Shown here: one piece after another, positions 32,917 through 41,603 of the stretch
Layout: the number at the start of each line of letters is the position of its first letter
How positions within the stretch are numbered: the stretch's first letter is position 1
Origin: M0108 sp937862735
GTDB taxonomy: Bacteria > Pseudomonadota > Gammaproteobacteria > Chromatiales > Chromatiaceae
Direction of reading: 5' to 3'
Assembly: GCA_937862735.1 (NCBI GenBank)
Contig: CALMDH010000045.1
Span: forward strand, 1 to 64,000
Length of the DNA: 64,000 nt
The notes under the pieces: generated by a model
Databases searched by the model: none
Seen by the model: the letters and a program-made list of their open reading frames with translations, nothing else
What the model was told of the DNA's origin: nothing
Program-made: the position numbers and the translations under genes

Positions 32917-34280
32917 GCGCAGCCTACATCCTGGTGGTCGACGACGAGCCGGATATCCGCGCCCTGGTGCAGGAGATCCTGGAGGACGAGGGTCATACCG
33001 TCGCCACCGCCGAAAACGGTACCGCCGCCCGGCGCGCCCTGCGCGAACGGCGGCCGGACCTCATCCTGCTGGATATCTGGATGCCTGACCTGGACGGCAT
33101 CAGCCTGCTCAAGGAGTGGTCCGAGGATGACGGCCTGCCCTGCCCGGTGATCATGATGTCCGGTCATGGCACCGTCGAGACGGCGGTGGAGGCCACCCGC
33201 CTGGGGGCCTACGACTTCCTGGAAAAGCCACTGTCCATGGCCAAGCTGCTGCTGACCACGGAGCGCGCACTGGAGGCGGACAAGCTGGCGCGGGAGAACA
33301 TCGGCCTCAAGCGGCGCACCGCCCTGGTCCACGAGCCCATCGGCCGCGGCCCGGCCATGCAGCGCCTGCGGGAGCAGGTCAAGCGCATCGCCCAGCACGA
33401 CACCTGGGTGCTGATCACCGGCGAGGCCGGCAGCGGCCGCGAGACCTTCGCCCGCTTTCTCCACGCCCAGAGCGCCCGCCGGGAACGGCCCTTCATCGAC
33501 CTGGGCGTCTCGGGCATCGCCCGGGTCAACGCCGCCCGGGAGCTGTTCGGCAGCGAGCAGGACGGCCATGTCCACTATGGGGGTCTGGAGCAGGCCGCCG
33601 GCGGCACCCTGCTCCTCGACGAGGTGGGCGACATGGACCTCAGCGTCCAGGCCCAGCTCCTTGGCGCCCTGGACACCGGCTCCTTCCTGCGCGTCGGCGG
33701 CACCGAACCGGTGACCATCGACGTGCGCCTCATCGCCGCCACCCAGCACAACCTGGAGGAGGAGGTGCGGGCCGGGCGCTTCCGCGAGGACCTCTTCTAC
33801 CACCTCAACGTGGTGCCCCTCCATGTCCCGGCCCTGCGCGACCACAACGAGGACATCCCGGAACTGCTGAACTACTACGTCGACTATTTCGCCACCCACG
33901 AGAAGCTGCCCTACCGGCGCTTCAGCGTCGGCGCCCAGAACTACATGCGCAACTACCCCTGGCCGGGAAACGTACGCGAGCTCAAGAACCTGGTGCAGCG
34001 GGTGCTGATCCTGGGAGCGGGGGACGAGGTCGCTCAGGACGAGGTGGAGGCCACCCTGGGGGCCACGAGCAGTACCCCGGCCCCCAATCTGGAAGGCCTC
34101 ATGTCCTTCGACCAGCCCCTGCGCGAGGCCCGGGAACACTTCGAGAAGACCTACCTCGAGTACCAGCTGGAAAAGCACGGCGGCAACGTCAGCAAGATGG
34201 CCAAGGAAGCGGGCATGGAGCGCACCCACCTCTACCGCAAGCTCCGCTCCCTGGGGATCGAGATCAAGGAACGGCGCTGA
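32913..34280 (+). CDS. ntrX: NtrX-type response regulator
   Basis: A 455-aa NtrC-family regulator. The receiver domain (about 1-120) has DDEPDIRALV and the phosphoacceptor in LILLDIWMPDLDG. The AAA domain has Walker A GEAGSGRETFARF and GGTLLLDEVGDMD. The C-terminal Fis-type helix-turn-helix covers LEKHGGNVSKMAKEAGM and HLYRKLRSLGI. The GAFTGA loop needed to contact sigma54 is absent: the corresponding stretch is LFGSEQDGHVHYGGLEQAAGG. This is typical of NtrX and suggests it does not activate sigma54 promoters. It is co-transcribed with ntrY and followed 1 nt later by trkA. Confidence 0.94.
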   Translation: MSAAYILVVDDEPDIRALVQEILEDEGHTVATAENGTAARRALRERRPDLILLDIWMPDLDGISLLKEWSEDDGLPCPVIMMSGHGTVETAVEATRLGAYDFLEKPLSMAKLLLTTERALEADKLARENIGLKRRTALVHEPIGRGPAMQRLREQVKRIAQHDTWVLITGEAGSGRETFARFLHAQSARRERPFIDLGVSGIARVNAARELFGSEQDGHVHYGGLEQAAGGTLLLDEVGDMDLSVQAQLLGALDTGSFLRVGGTEPVTIDVRLIAATQHNLEEEVRAGRFREDLFYHLNVVPLHVPALRDHNEDIPELLNYYVDYFATHEKLPYRRFSVGAQNYMRNYPWPGNVRELKNLVQRVLILGAGDEVAQDEVEATLGATSSTPAPNLEGLMSFDQPLREAREHFEKTYLEYQLEKHGGNVSKMAKEAGMERTHLYRKLRSLGIEIKERR

Positions 34281-34281
34281 C

Positions 34282-35655
34282 ATGAAGATCATCATCCTCG
34301 GTGCCGGCCAGGTGGGCCGGTCGGTAGCCGCCAATCTCGCCGGCGAGGCCAACGACATTACGGTGGTGGACCAGAACCCCGCCCTGCTGCGCGAACTCCA
34401 GGACCGTTTCGACCTGCGCACCGTCCACGGCCACGGCGCTCACCCCGATGTCTTGCAGCGGGCCGGGGCGGAGGACGCCAACATCATCCTGGCGGTCACC
34501 AACAGCGACGAGACCAACATGATCGCTTGTCAGGTGGCCTATACCCTGTTCCACACCCCAACGCGCATCGCCCGGGTGCGGTCGCCAGGCTTTCTCGAAC
34601 ACCCGGAGCTATTCGCCCCCGGGGCCCTGCCGATCAACGTCTGCATCAGCCCGGAACAGCTCGTCACCCAATATATCCTGCGCCTGCTGCAGCACCCCGG
34701 CAGCCTCCAGGTCCTGGACTTCGCCGGTGGCCGGGTGCGGCTCGTGGCGGTGCGGGCCTACGAGGGCGGCCCCCTGGTGGGCCAGGCCCTGCGCACCCTC
34801 TACGACCACATGCCGGACGTGGAGGCCCGGGTCGCGGCCATCTACCGTCAGGAGGGGGCCATCGAGCCAACCGGCGACACGGTCATCGAGGCCAACGACG
34901 AGGTTTTCTTCATCGCCGCGCCCAGTCACATCTCCGCCGTCATGAGCGAGCTGCAACGACTGGAGAAGCCCTACAAGCGCCTGATTTTCGCTGGCGGCGG
35001 CAATATCGGCACCCGGCTGGCCCGGGCCACGGAGAACGACTTCCGGGTCAAGCTCATCGAGCGCGACCTCAACCGCAGCAAGCAGATCGCCGAGACCCTG
35101 GAGCGGACCATCGTCCTCCATGGCGACGCCGCGGACGAGAATCTGCTGCGGGAGGAGAACATCGAGGACACCGACGTCTTCTGCGCCGTGACCAACGACG
35201 ACGAGGACAACATCCTTTCCGCCATGCTCGCCAAGCGCCTGGGGGCGCGCAAGGTCATGGCCCTCATCAACCGCCCCGCCTACGTGGAACTGATGCAGAG
35301 CGGCGGCATCGACGTCGTCATCTCCCCCCAGCAGGCGACCATCGGCAGCCTGCTCAAGCACGTGCGCCGGGGCGACGTGGTCGCGGTGCACTCCCTGCGG
35401 CGCGGCGTGGCCGAGGCCATCGAGGCCATCGCCCATGGCGACGCCCGCCTGAGCAAGGTGGTCGGCCGTCCCATCGAAAAGATCAAGCTGCCCCCCGGCA
35501 CCACCATCGGCGCCATCGTCCGTGGCGAGGAGGTCCTCATGGCCCACCACGACACGGTCATCCAGGCCGAGGACCACGTGATCCTCTTCCTGCAGGACAA
35601 ACACTGGGTGGCGGAGGTGGAGAAGCTCTTCCAAGTCCCGGTGACCTTCCTGTGA
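34282..35655 (+). CDS. trkA: Trk potassium uptake regulatory subunit TrkA
   Basis: TrkA is the cytoplasmic NAD(H)-binding gate of the Trk potassium channel. The 457-aa protein has two RCK halves. Each begins with a Rossmann glycine motif (IILGAGQVGRSVAANL and IFAGGGNIGTRLARA) and ends in a TrkA-C domain (VGQALRTLYDHMPDVEAR; VVGRPIEKIKLPPG). The length fits the two-module type. The start lies 1 nt after the ntrX stop, and trkH follows within 80 nt. Confidence 0.97.
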   Translation: MKIIILGAGQVGRSVAANLAGEANDITVVDQNPALLRELQDRFDLRTVHGHGAHPDVLQRAGAEDANIILAVTNSDETNMIACQVAYTLFHTPTRIARVRSPGFLEHPELFAPGALPINVCISPEQLVTQYILRLLQHPGSLQVLDFAGGRVRLVAVRAYEGGPLVGQALRTLYDHMPDVEARVAAIYRQEGAIEPTGDTVIEANDEVFFIAAPSHISAVMSELQRLEKPYKRLIFAGGGNIGTRLARATENDFRVKLIERDLNRSKQIAETLERTIVLHGDAADENLLREENIEDTDVFCAVTNDDEDNILSAMLAKRLGARKVMALINRPAYVELMQSGGIDVVISPQQATIGSLLKHVRRGDVVAVHSLRRGVAEAIEAIAHGDARLSKVVGRPIEKIKLPPGTTIGAIVRGEEVLMAHHDTVIQAEDHVILFLQDKHWVAEVEKLFQVPVTFL

Positions 35656-35734
35656 GGTTCCGCGCCCGCTCTTCCCGGTGCCCGTCGGTCCCGGTTGGCT
35701 ACCCGGTGCCCCGCCGCCGGCCGAGGTCACGGCC

Positions 35735-37186
35735 ATGAGGCCCACCGCGGTCCAGAAGGTGCTGGGGCTGTTGCTGATGCTCTTCAGCCTGACCATGCTC
35801 CCCCCAGTGGGGGTTTCCTATTTCTTCGCGGATGGAACGGCGGAGTCCTTCCTTACCGCCCTGGTCCTGGTCCTGGGCCTGGGCACCCTCATCTGGCTGC
35901 CGGTGGCGAAAAGCCGCGACGAGCTCAAGCTTCGGGACGGCTTCCTGGTGGTGGCCCTGTTCTGGAGCGTCCTGGGCCTGGCCGGCGCCCTGCCCTTCGT
36001 TCTCGCCGAGGAGCCCCACCTGTCCCTCACCGACGCCGCCTTCGAGTCCATCTCCGGCCTGACCACCACCGGGGCGACGGTCATCATCGGTCTGGACGAG
36101 CTACCCCCCGCCATCCTCTACTACCGCCAGCAACTCCAGTGGCTGGGGGGCATGGGCATCATCGTCCTGGCGGTGGCCATCCTGCCCATGCTCGGTATCG
36201 GCGGCATGCAGCTCTACCGGGCCGAGACCCCCGGGCCGGTCAAGGACAACAAGCTCACCCCGCGCATCACCGAGACCGCCAAGGCCCTGTGGTACATCTA
36301 TCTGGGACTGACCATCGCCTGCGCCCTGGCCTACTGGCTGGCGGGCATGACCCCCTTCGACGCCATCGGGCACTCCTTCGCCACCGTCGCCATCGGCGGC
36401 TTCTCGACCCACGACGCCAGCATCGGCTTTTTCGACAGCGATCCGATCGAGCTGATCGCCGTGGTCTTCATGCTCGTCTCGGGGGTCAATTTCGCCCTGC
36501 ACTTCCTGGCCTGGAATCGGCGCAGCCTGGTGGGCTATTGGCATGACAGCGAATTCCGCTTTTACCTGGCCCTGATGGCCCTCACCACCGCCATCGTCTG
36601 CCTGGGCCTCTACTTCACTGGCACCCATGCCACTTGGGGGGAGGCCTTCCTCCAGGGGCTGTTCCACACGGTCTCCATCGCCACCACCACCGGTTTCAGC
36701 ACCTCGGCCTTTTACGAATGGCCGATTTTCCTCGGCATCCTGCTGATCTTCAGCAGCTTCGTCGGCGGCTGCGCCGGCAGCACCGGCGGCGGCATCAAGG
36801 TGATCCGGTTTCTGCTGCTCATCAAGCAGGGCCTGCGGGAGATCGACCGCCTGATCCACCCCAACGCCCAGATCCCGGTGCGGGTCGGCGGGCGCACGGT
36901 CAACCACCGGGTTGTGGACGCCGTCTGGGGCTTCTTCTCCCTCTACGTCGCCTGCTTCACCCTCATGTATCTGGCCCTGGCCGCCACCGGCCTGGACCTG
37001 ACCACGGCCTTCACCGCCGTCGCCGCCGCCATCAACAACCTGGGACCGGGTCTGGGGGAGGTGGGAGCCAGCTTCGCCAGCCTCAGCTCCACCGCCAAGT
37101 GGATCCTCTGCTTCGCCATGCTCCTCGGCCGCCTGGAGGTCTTCACCCTGCTGGTGCTGCTGACCCCCGCCTTCTGGCGGCCTTAG
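35735..37186 (+). CDS. trkH: Trk potassium channel subunit TrkH
   Basis: A 483-aa membrane protein with four repeated membrane-pore-membrane units, the potassium pathway controlled by TrkA. Selectivity-filter segments are recognisable: SGLTTTGATV, TVAIGGFSTH, IATTTGFSTSAF and INNLGPGLG. SFVGGCAGSTGGGIKVIR is the conserved loop. ATG at 35735 is chosen because the protein then begins MRPTAVQKVLG, as in homologues; the frame upstream is only intergenic sequence. GAGG lies about 10 nt before it. Repeat R1 begins right after the stop codon. Confidence 0.96.
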   Translation: MRPTAVQKVLGLLLMLFSLTMLPPVGVSYFFADGTAESFLTALVLVLGLGTLIWLPVAKSRDELKLRDGFLVVALFWSVLGLAGALPFVLAEEPHLSLTDAAFESISGLTTTGATVIIGLDELPPAILYYRQQLQWLGGMGIIVLAVAILPMLGIGGMQLYRAETPGPVKDNKLTPRITETAKALWYIYLGLTIACALAYWLAGMTPFDAIGHSFATVAIGGFSTHDASIGFFDSDPIELIAVVFMLVSGVNFALHFLAWNRRSLVGYWHDSEFRFYLALMALTTAIVCLGLYFTGTHATWGEAFLQGLFHTVSIATTTGFSTSAFYEWPIFLGILLIFSSFVGGCAGSTGGGIKVIRFLLLIKQGLREIDRLIHPNAQIPVRVGGRTVNHRVVDAVWGFFSLYVACFTLMYLALAATGLDLTTAFTAVAAAINNLGPGLGEVGASFASLSSTAKWILCFAMLLGRLEVFTLLVLLTPAFWRP

Positions 37187-37300
37187 GCGTTACACCTTTT
37201 TCCCCCTCTCCCCGGCCCTCCCCCACGTGGGGGGGAGGGGGCAGACAAGCAACGGCTGAGGCTAGCGAGACCCTGCTAGGACGCTAGGGGTTTGATCGGA
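37187..37300 (+). repeat. Repeat R1, copy e (after trkH)
   Basis: CGTTACACCTTTTTCCCCC at the left, a near-perfect core palindrome CTCCCCCACGTGGGGGGGAG, and right end GCTAGGGGTTTGATCGGA. It starts at the trkH stop and, with the convergent gltX, fills the 124-bp gap. The sharp hairpin could also act as a weak terminator. Confidence 0.75.
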
Positions 37301-37310
37301 TGCTCGCCCC

Positions 37311-38726
37311 TCAGGTTGCCGCCCCCTGCTGGCGGATGTAGGCCAGGGCCCGGTCGAGGCGGCGCAGGGTCGCCTCCTTGCCGACCAGGGTCAGGGTGAT
37401 GTCGATCCCCGGCGAGGCGGCGCGGCCGACCACGGCGACGCGCAAGGGCTGGGCGACCTTGCCCAGGTTCAGGTCCAGTTCCACCGCCACCCGGTGGACC
37501 ACATGCTCCAGGGTGCCCGGGTCCCAGTCCTCCAGGGCCAGCATGTCCAGTTCCGCCCGCAGGCTGGCCAGGGGTTCCTCCGCCGCCGGGCGCAGGTGCT
37601 TCTTGGCCGCGGCCTCGTCGTAGTCGTCGAAGTCGCGATAGACAAAGGCGCTGATGCGCGCCAGTTCCACCAGGGTCTTGGCCCGGGCGGCCTGGGCCTT
37701 GACCACCGCCACCAGGTCAGCACCCGCGGCGGGATCGATCCCCAGGTCGCCGAGGTGGGGGCGCAGCAGGTGGGCGATGCGTTTGGGGTCGGCGTGCTGG
37801 ATGTAGTGCTGATTGAGCCAGTCGAGCTTGTCGGTGTCGAAGGCCGCCGCCGCCTTGTTGACCTGGCCGATGTCGAACAGGGCGACCATCTCGTCGAGGG
37901 AGAAGATCTCCTGGTCGCCGTGGGACCAGCCCAGGCGCACCAGGTAATTGAGCAGGGCCTCGGGCAGGTAGCCCTGATCGCGATAGGCCACCACGCTGAC
38001 CGCCCCGTGGCGCTTAGACAGGCGCGCCCCGTCCTCCCCCAGGATCATGGGCACATGGGCGTAGCGCGGCACCTCCCGGCCCAGGGCGCGCAGGATGTTG
38101 ATCTGGCGCGGGGTGTTGTTGATGTGGTCGTCGCCGCGGATGACGTGGGTGATGCCCATGTCGGCGTCGTCCACCACCACCGATAGGTTGTAGGTCGGTG
38201 CGCCGTCGGTGCGGCGGATGATGAGGTCATCCAGTTCCGCGTTGTCGAAGGTCATGCGCCCGCGGATCAGGTCATCGACCACCACCAGGCCGGCGTCCGG
38301 GTTGCGAAAGCGGATGACGTGGGGCTGGGTGGGATCGACCTCGCGGCTGCGGCAGCGGCCGTCGTAGCGCGGCTTGAGCTTGGCCGCCATCTGCTCCTCG
38401 CGCAGGGCATCCAGGCGCTCCTTGGGGCAATCGCAGCGATAGGCCAGGCCCTTGGCGAGCAGTTCGTCGATGACCGCGTTGTACCGGTCGAAGCGCTGGG
38501 TCTGATAGAAGGGCCCCTCGTCATAGTCCAGCCCCAGCCAGGCCATGCCCTCCAGGATGGCGTTGACCGACTCCGCCGTCGACCGCTCCAGGTCCGTGTC
38601 CTCGATGCGCAACACGAAGCGCCCCCCGTGGCGGCGGGCGAAGAGGTAGGAGAAGAGGGCGGTACGGGCGCCACCGACGTGTAGATAACCAGTGGGGGAC
38701 GGAGCGAAACGGGTACGGACGGTCAT
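37311..38726 (-). CDS. gltX: Glutamate--tRNA ligase
   Basis: A 471-aa class I synthetase. It has the HIGH region APSPTGYLHVGGARTALF, IEDTDLERS, the DDLIIRRTDGAPTYNLSVVVDD active-site segment, THVIRGDDHINNTPRQ and the KMSKS-type ARLSKRHGAVSV. The C-terminal half (about 320-471) is the helical anticodon-binding cage. ATG at 38726 gives MTVRTRFAPSPTG; upstream codons lack homology. It is convergent with trkH. Whether it is discriminating (tRNA-Glu only) or also charges tRNA-Gln cannot be told here. Confidence 0.97.
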   Translation of the reverse strand: MTVRTRFAPSPTGYLHVGGARTALFSYLFARRHGGRFVLRIEDTDLERSTAESVNAILEGMAWLGLDYDEGPFYQTQRFDRYNAVIDELLAKGLAYRCDCPKERLDALREEQMAAKLKPRYDGRCRSREVDPTQPHVIRFRNPDAGLVVVDDLIRGRMTFDNAELDDLIIRRTDGAPTYNLSVVVDDADMGITHVIRGDDHINNTPRQINILRALGREVPRYAHVPMILGEDGARLSKRHGAVSVVAYRDQGYLPEALLNYLVRLGWSHGDQEIFSLDEMVALFDIGQVNKAAAAFDTDKLDWLNQHYIQHADPKRIAHLLRPHLGDLGIDPAAGADLVAVVKAQAARAKTLVELARISAFVYRDFDDYDEAAAKKHLRPAAEEPLASLRAELDMLALEDWDPGTLEHVVHRVAVELDLNLGKVAQPLRVAVVGRAASPGIDITLTLVGKEATLRRLDRALAYIRQQGAAT

Positions 38727-39148
38727 GGCAATCCACGGATAGGGCGGGAAAGGCTGGCATTCTAGCAAAAGCCCGGGCGCCGGCCGCCAATCGAAAGCAG
38801 GCGGCGCGGGGGTAGCGACCCAAGGCCTGCACCAGCAAGCGCGGGCGCGCGACGGGGGGCGTGACGGAAAGGGAGGTTGGGCATGTTCGCCGGTCAGGGC
38901 CTAGCTGAGGGGCCCTCCCGGCCAAGGGTGGCGCGCCCCCGCGAATGACAAAGGGACAGGGGCAGATACGCTCCATGGCGTATGGTCTTTGGTGCGGGTT
39001 AAGGATTACACTTCCTTAGCCCGGCCCCATAAGGCGGGCGGACACCCCAGGGACGAGCTTAACGATTCGAAACAAAAACAATAGACATAGCCATGCACAT
39101 GCCCATGCCCATGCCTGCGCTCCAGAGGCCCCGCGGCGAGGTCGGGAG
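38727..39148. other. Intergenic region between gltX and the histidine kinase
   Basis: A 422-bp stretch with no gene. It contains a short hexamer array near 39091-39116, where CATGCA is followed by CATGCC repeats. The final bases carry GAGGTCGGGAG as the kinase ribosome site. An AT-richer patch at 39058-39095 may hold the kinase promoter, though I cannot place boxes with confidence. Confidence 0.4.
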
Positions 39149-40600
39149 ATGACCAAGACCACGCCCGGCGCCGCCAGGCCCAAGGCACCGCCCACTGGCG
39201 CCAGCCTTTCCCCCGCCACTGCCAGCCTACCCACCGCGCCGGACTATCACTGGCTGAGCGGGAGTTTTCGCGACCCTGCCCTGGAGCGGCGCTTCCTGGA
39301 TGCCTGCGAGGGCCACTTCGTCCGCCGCGACCGCTACGTGGCGGCCATCATCTGCGGCCTGGAATGTCTGCTCATCGGCCTGGATATCCACCTGCTGGCC
39401 GACTACCCCGAGGTCCTCTTCTGGCGCCTGGCCAGCCGCGGCACCTTCATCCTCTCCCTCCTCATCATCATTACCTTCATCTTCAATCACCTGCCCATCA
39501 GCCGGACTTCCCAGTACTTTTTTCTGTTCTGCATGCTGTCCAGCAACAGCGTCATGGCCAGCTACCACCATCCCGCGCTGCATGGGATGGCGACCCCCGG
39601 TTTCCTGCTGGCGATCTACATCTTCACCATCACCGCCTACTACACCTTCCTCTCCCCCTGGCGCCTCACCCTGCTGGTGAACGCCCTGCTGTTCGGTCTG
39701 CAATTCATCCTCTTGCAACTCTGGTTCGACACCAGCGACACCCTGTTCCTCTACACGCCCTTTCTGATCTTCGGGCTGATCAGCTTCTCCCACTACACCG
39801 CCGTCAGCCAGGCCCGGCAGTATCGTCAGGTCTGGCTGGCCGCCGAGGAGGCCCGGCTGCGCCAGCACCGGGCGGAGGAGGCCCAGGGCTTTCGCGCCCG
39901 CCTGCTGGAACTGATCGGCCACGACCTGCGTCAGCCCCTGAGCGCCCTGGGCTATTACCAGACCGCCCTGCGCTACCAGGCCGAGGCCCTGGAGCCGCGC
40001 ATCGCCAGCCAACTGGTCCACCTCAGCGGCCAGATCGACCAGATCAATCTACAACTCAGCGAGATGCTGACCAAGGCCCTGGAACTGGCCCAACTGGATT
40101 ACGACGCCATGCTGGCGCGTTGCCTGCCCCAAAGCGTCGCCCCCCTGGCCAAGGACCTACGAAATCAATTCGTCCCCCTGGCGACGCGGGAAGGCATCCG
40201 GCTGCGGCTCTACGGCGAGGACCAGCACCTGATGCACGACCGGGCCCTGATGGCGGTGGTGCTGCGCAATCTGCTGAGCAACGCCCTGCGCTATCACGCC
40301 CGGGCGGGCCCGCGGCCCCGCATCATCCTCGCCTTCCGCCGCGACGGCCAGCGCATCGAGGTCATCGACAATGGCGGCGGCATGCCCACCCACTTTGCCG
40401 CCGCGTTGGACGCCACCCAGATGCGTCGCCAGACGGACCCCGGCAGCCGGCGCGGCCTTGGCCTGAGCATCGCCCGCCAGTTCGCCGCGCGCCAGGGCTG
40501 GCAACTGGAACTGCAAAATTGTCCGCCCTCCGGGGTCCGGGCCCTGCTGCGCTACAGCCAGGCGCTGCCACCCCCCCCTATCCCCAAAGCATCTCACTGA
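39149..40600 (+). CDS. Membrane sensor histidine kinase, unknown signal
   Basis: A 483-aa protein. About six membrane helices occupy residues 65-225 (AIICGLECLLIGLDIHLLA, GTFILSLLIIITFIF, GFLLAIYIFTITAYYTF, LFLYTPFLIFGLIS), with very short periplasmic loops, so it probably senses something in or at the membrane. Then come a linker helix, the H-box ELIGHDLRQPLSALGYY (His258) and an ATPase domain with NLLSNALRYHA, IEVIDNGGGMP and RRGLGLSIARQFAAR. The first 30 residues are Ala/Pro-rich. The NarL-type regulator 45 nt downstream is its likely partner. The signal and regulon are unknown. Confidence 0.88.
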   Translation: MTKTTPGAARPKAPPTGASLSPATASLPTAPDYHWLSGSFRDPALERRFLDACEGHFVRRDRYVAAIICGLECLLIGLDIHLLADYPEVLFWRLASRGTFILSLLIIITFIFNHLPISRTSQYFFLFCMLSSNSVMASYHHPALHGMATPGFLLAIYIFTITAYYTFLSPWRLTLLVNALLFGLQFILLQLWFDTSDTLFLYTPFLIFGLISFSHYTAVSQARQYRQVWLAAEEARLRQHRAEEAQGFRARLLELIGHDLRQPLSALGYYQTALRYQAEALEPRIASQLVHLSGQIDQINLQLSEMLTKALELAQLDYDAMLARCLPQSVAPLAKDLRNQFVPLATREGIRLRLYGEDQHLMHDRALMAVVLRNLLSNALRYHARAGPRPRIILAFRRDGQRIEVIDNGGGMPTHFAAALDATQMRRQTDPGSRRGLGLSIARQFAARQGWQLELQNCPPSGVRALLRYSQALPPPPIPKASH

Positions 40601-40645
40601 CTTCACGCCGCCCATCAGCGACCATCCGGAGCGAGGTAAGCCCCC

Positions 40646-41296
40646 ATGCCCAGCACCGCCGCCGCGCCCGTTCAGTCCCTCACCCTGCTCCTGGCGGACG
40701 ATCATCCCCTGGTCCTGGACAGCCTGCGCAGCCTGTTCGAGTACGTGCCCTGGATCGGCGCCATCAAGCTGGCCCGGGATGGCCTGGAACTGTGCGAACT
40801 GGCGCAGGCATGCGCCCCCGATGCCACCATTGTCGACCTCTCCATGCCGCGCCTGGATGGCCTGAGCAGCATCCGCCGCCTGCGTCATCGCTATCCGCAC
40901 CTGGCCATCGTCGCCATCACCGGCGCCACCCACTGGTTTCCCGCCGCGGAGGTGCTCGCGGCCGGGGCCGACGAGTACCTCGATAAGAACCAACCCGGGG
41001 AGGCGGTGGTGGCCGCCCTGCGGCGGGCCCTGGCCCACCACGGTCACCGGATCGGGGCCCTGCCGGTCATACCAGCCCCGCCCCCGGCCCAGACGGAGGT
41101 GGCCCTGACCGAGCGCGAACGGGAAGTGCTCAAACTGCTGGCGGAAGGCTATGACGTGGAGGCCTCCGCCAACCTGCTCGCCATCAGCCCGGCGACGGTG
41201 CGCAAGCACCGCGAACACCTGCACGCCAAGCTGAAAACCAGCAATACCGCCCACCTGACCCTGATCGCAGTGCGCCGGGGGATCGTGGTGGGGTGA
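40646..41296 (+). CDS. NarL/LuxR-type response regulator
   Basis: A 216-aa two-domain regulator. The receiver (about 10-130) has LLLADDHPLVLDS, the phosphoacceptor in ATIVDLSMPRLDG (Asp64) and the conserved Lys in YLDKNQPGE. A short proline linker leads to a LuxR-type helix-turn-helix: LTEREREVLKLLAEGYDVEA, then SPATVRKHREHLHAKL. Partner of the upstream kinase (45 nt gap, same strand). GAGGTAAGCCCCC precedes the ATG. The pairing of a HisKA-type kinase with a NarL-type output is slightly unusual. Confidence 0.9.
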   Translation: MPSTAAAPVQSLTLLLADDHPLVLDSLRSLFEYVPWIGAIKLARDGLELCELAQACAPDATIVDLSMPRLDGLSSIRRLRHRYPHLAIVAITGATHWFPAAEVLAAGADEYLDKNQPGEAVVAALRRALAHHGHRIGALPVIPAPPPAQTEVALTEREREVLKLLAEGYDVEASANLLAISPATVRKHREHLHAKLKTSNTAHLTLIAVRRGIVVG

Positions 41297-41603
41297 GGCC
41301 AAACGACCCTAGCCAGGCTTCCCGTCTCGGTATCCCCACGCTGACCTGCCGATGCACTTCGTGCGATGGTTCTTCTGATCTTCCTGTCATCTCAATCTGT
41401 CCAAACCAAAAAATACGCGCCTGAGCTAATGGACATGGACTGGGTGGCATTCATACTCGCATACAAGATCTGACGCGATGCGAAGAAGGCATCTCCAAAG
41501 CATCCTACCGCCCCAGGCACCATAACTTGGTCCCATCTTCCGCCAGTGCCATGGCGGAAACTTTGACGGCCTCATGACCTGAGCACTTGGATATCGATTG
41601 GCA
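41297..41603. other. Intergenic region before the GGDEF gene
   Basis: A 307-bp stretch, lower in GC than the surroundings, with no gene. At 41538-41559 TTCCGCCA and TGGCGGAA form an 8-bp stem with a 6-nt loop, about 45 nt before the GGDEF start. It is a possible operator or leader hairpin. Confidence 0.4.

Noticed and set aside
39091..39116. Hexamer array as a phase-variable tract
   Set aside because: Only about three to four imperfect CATGCC units lie outside the reading frame, too few to claim phase variation.
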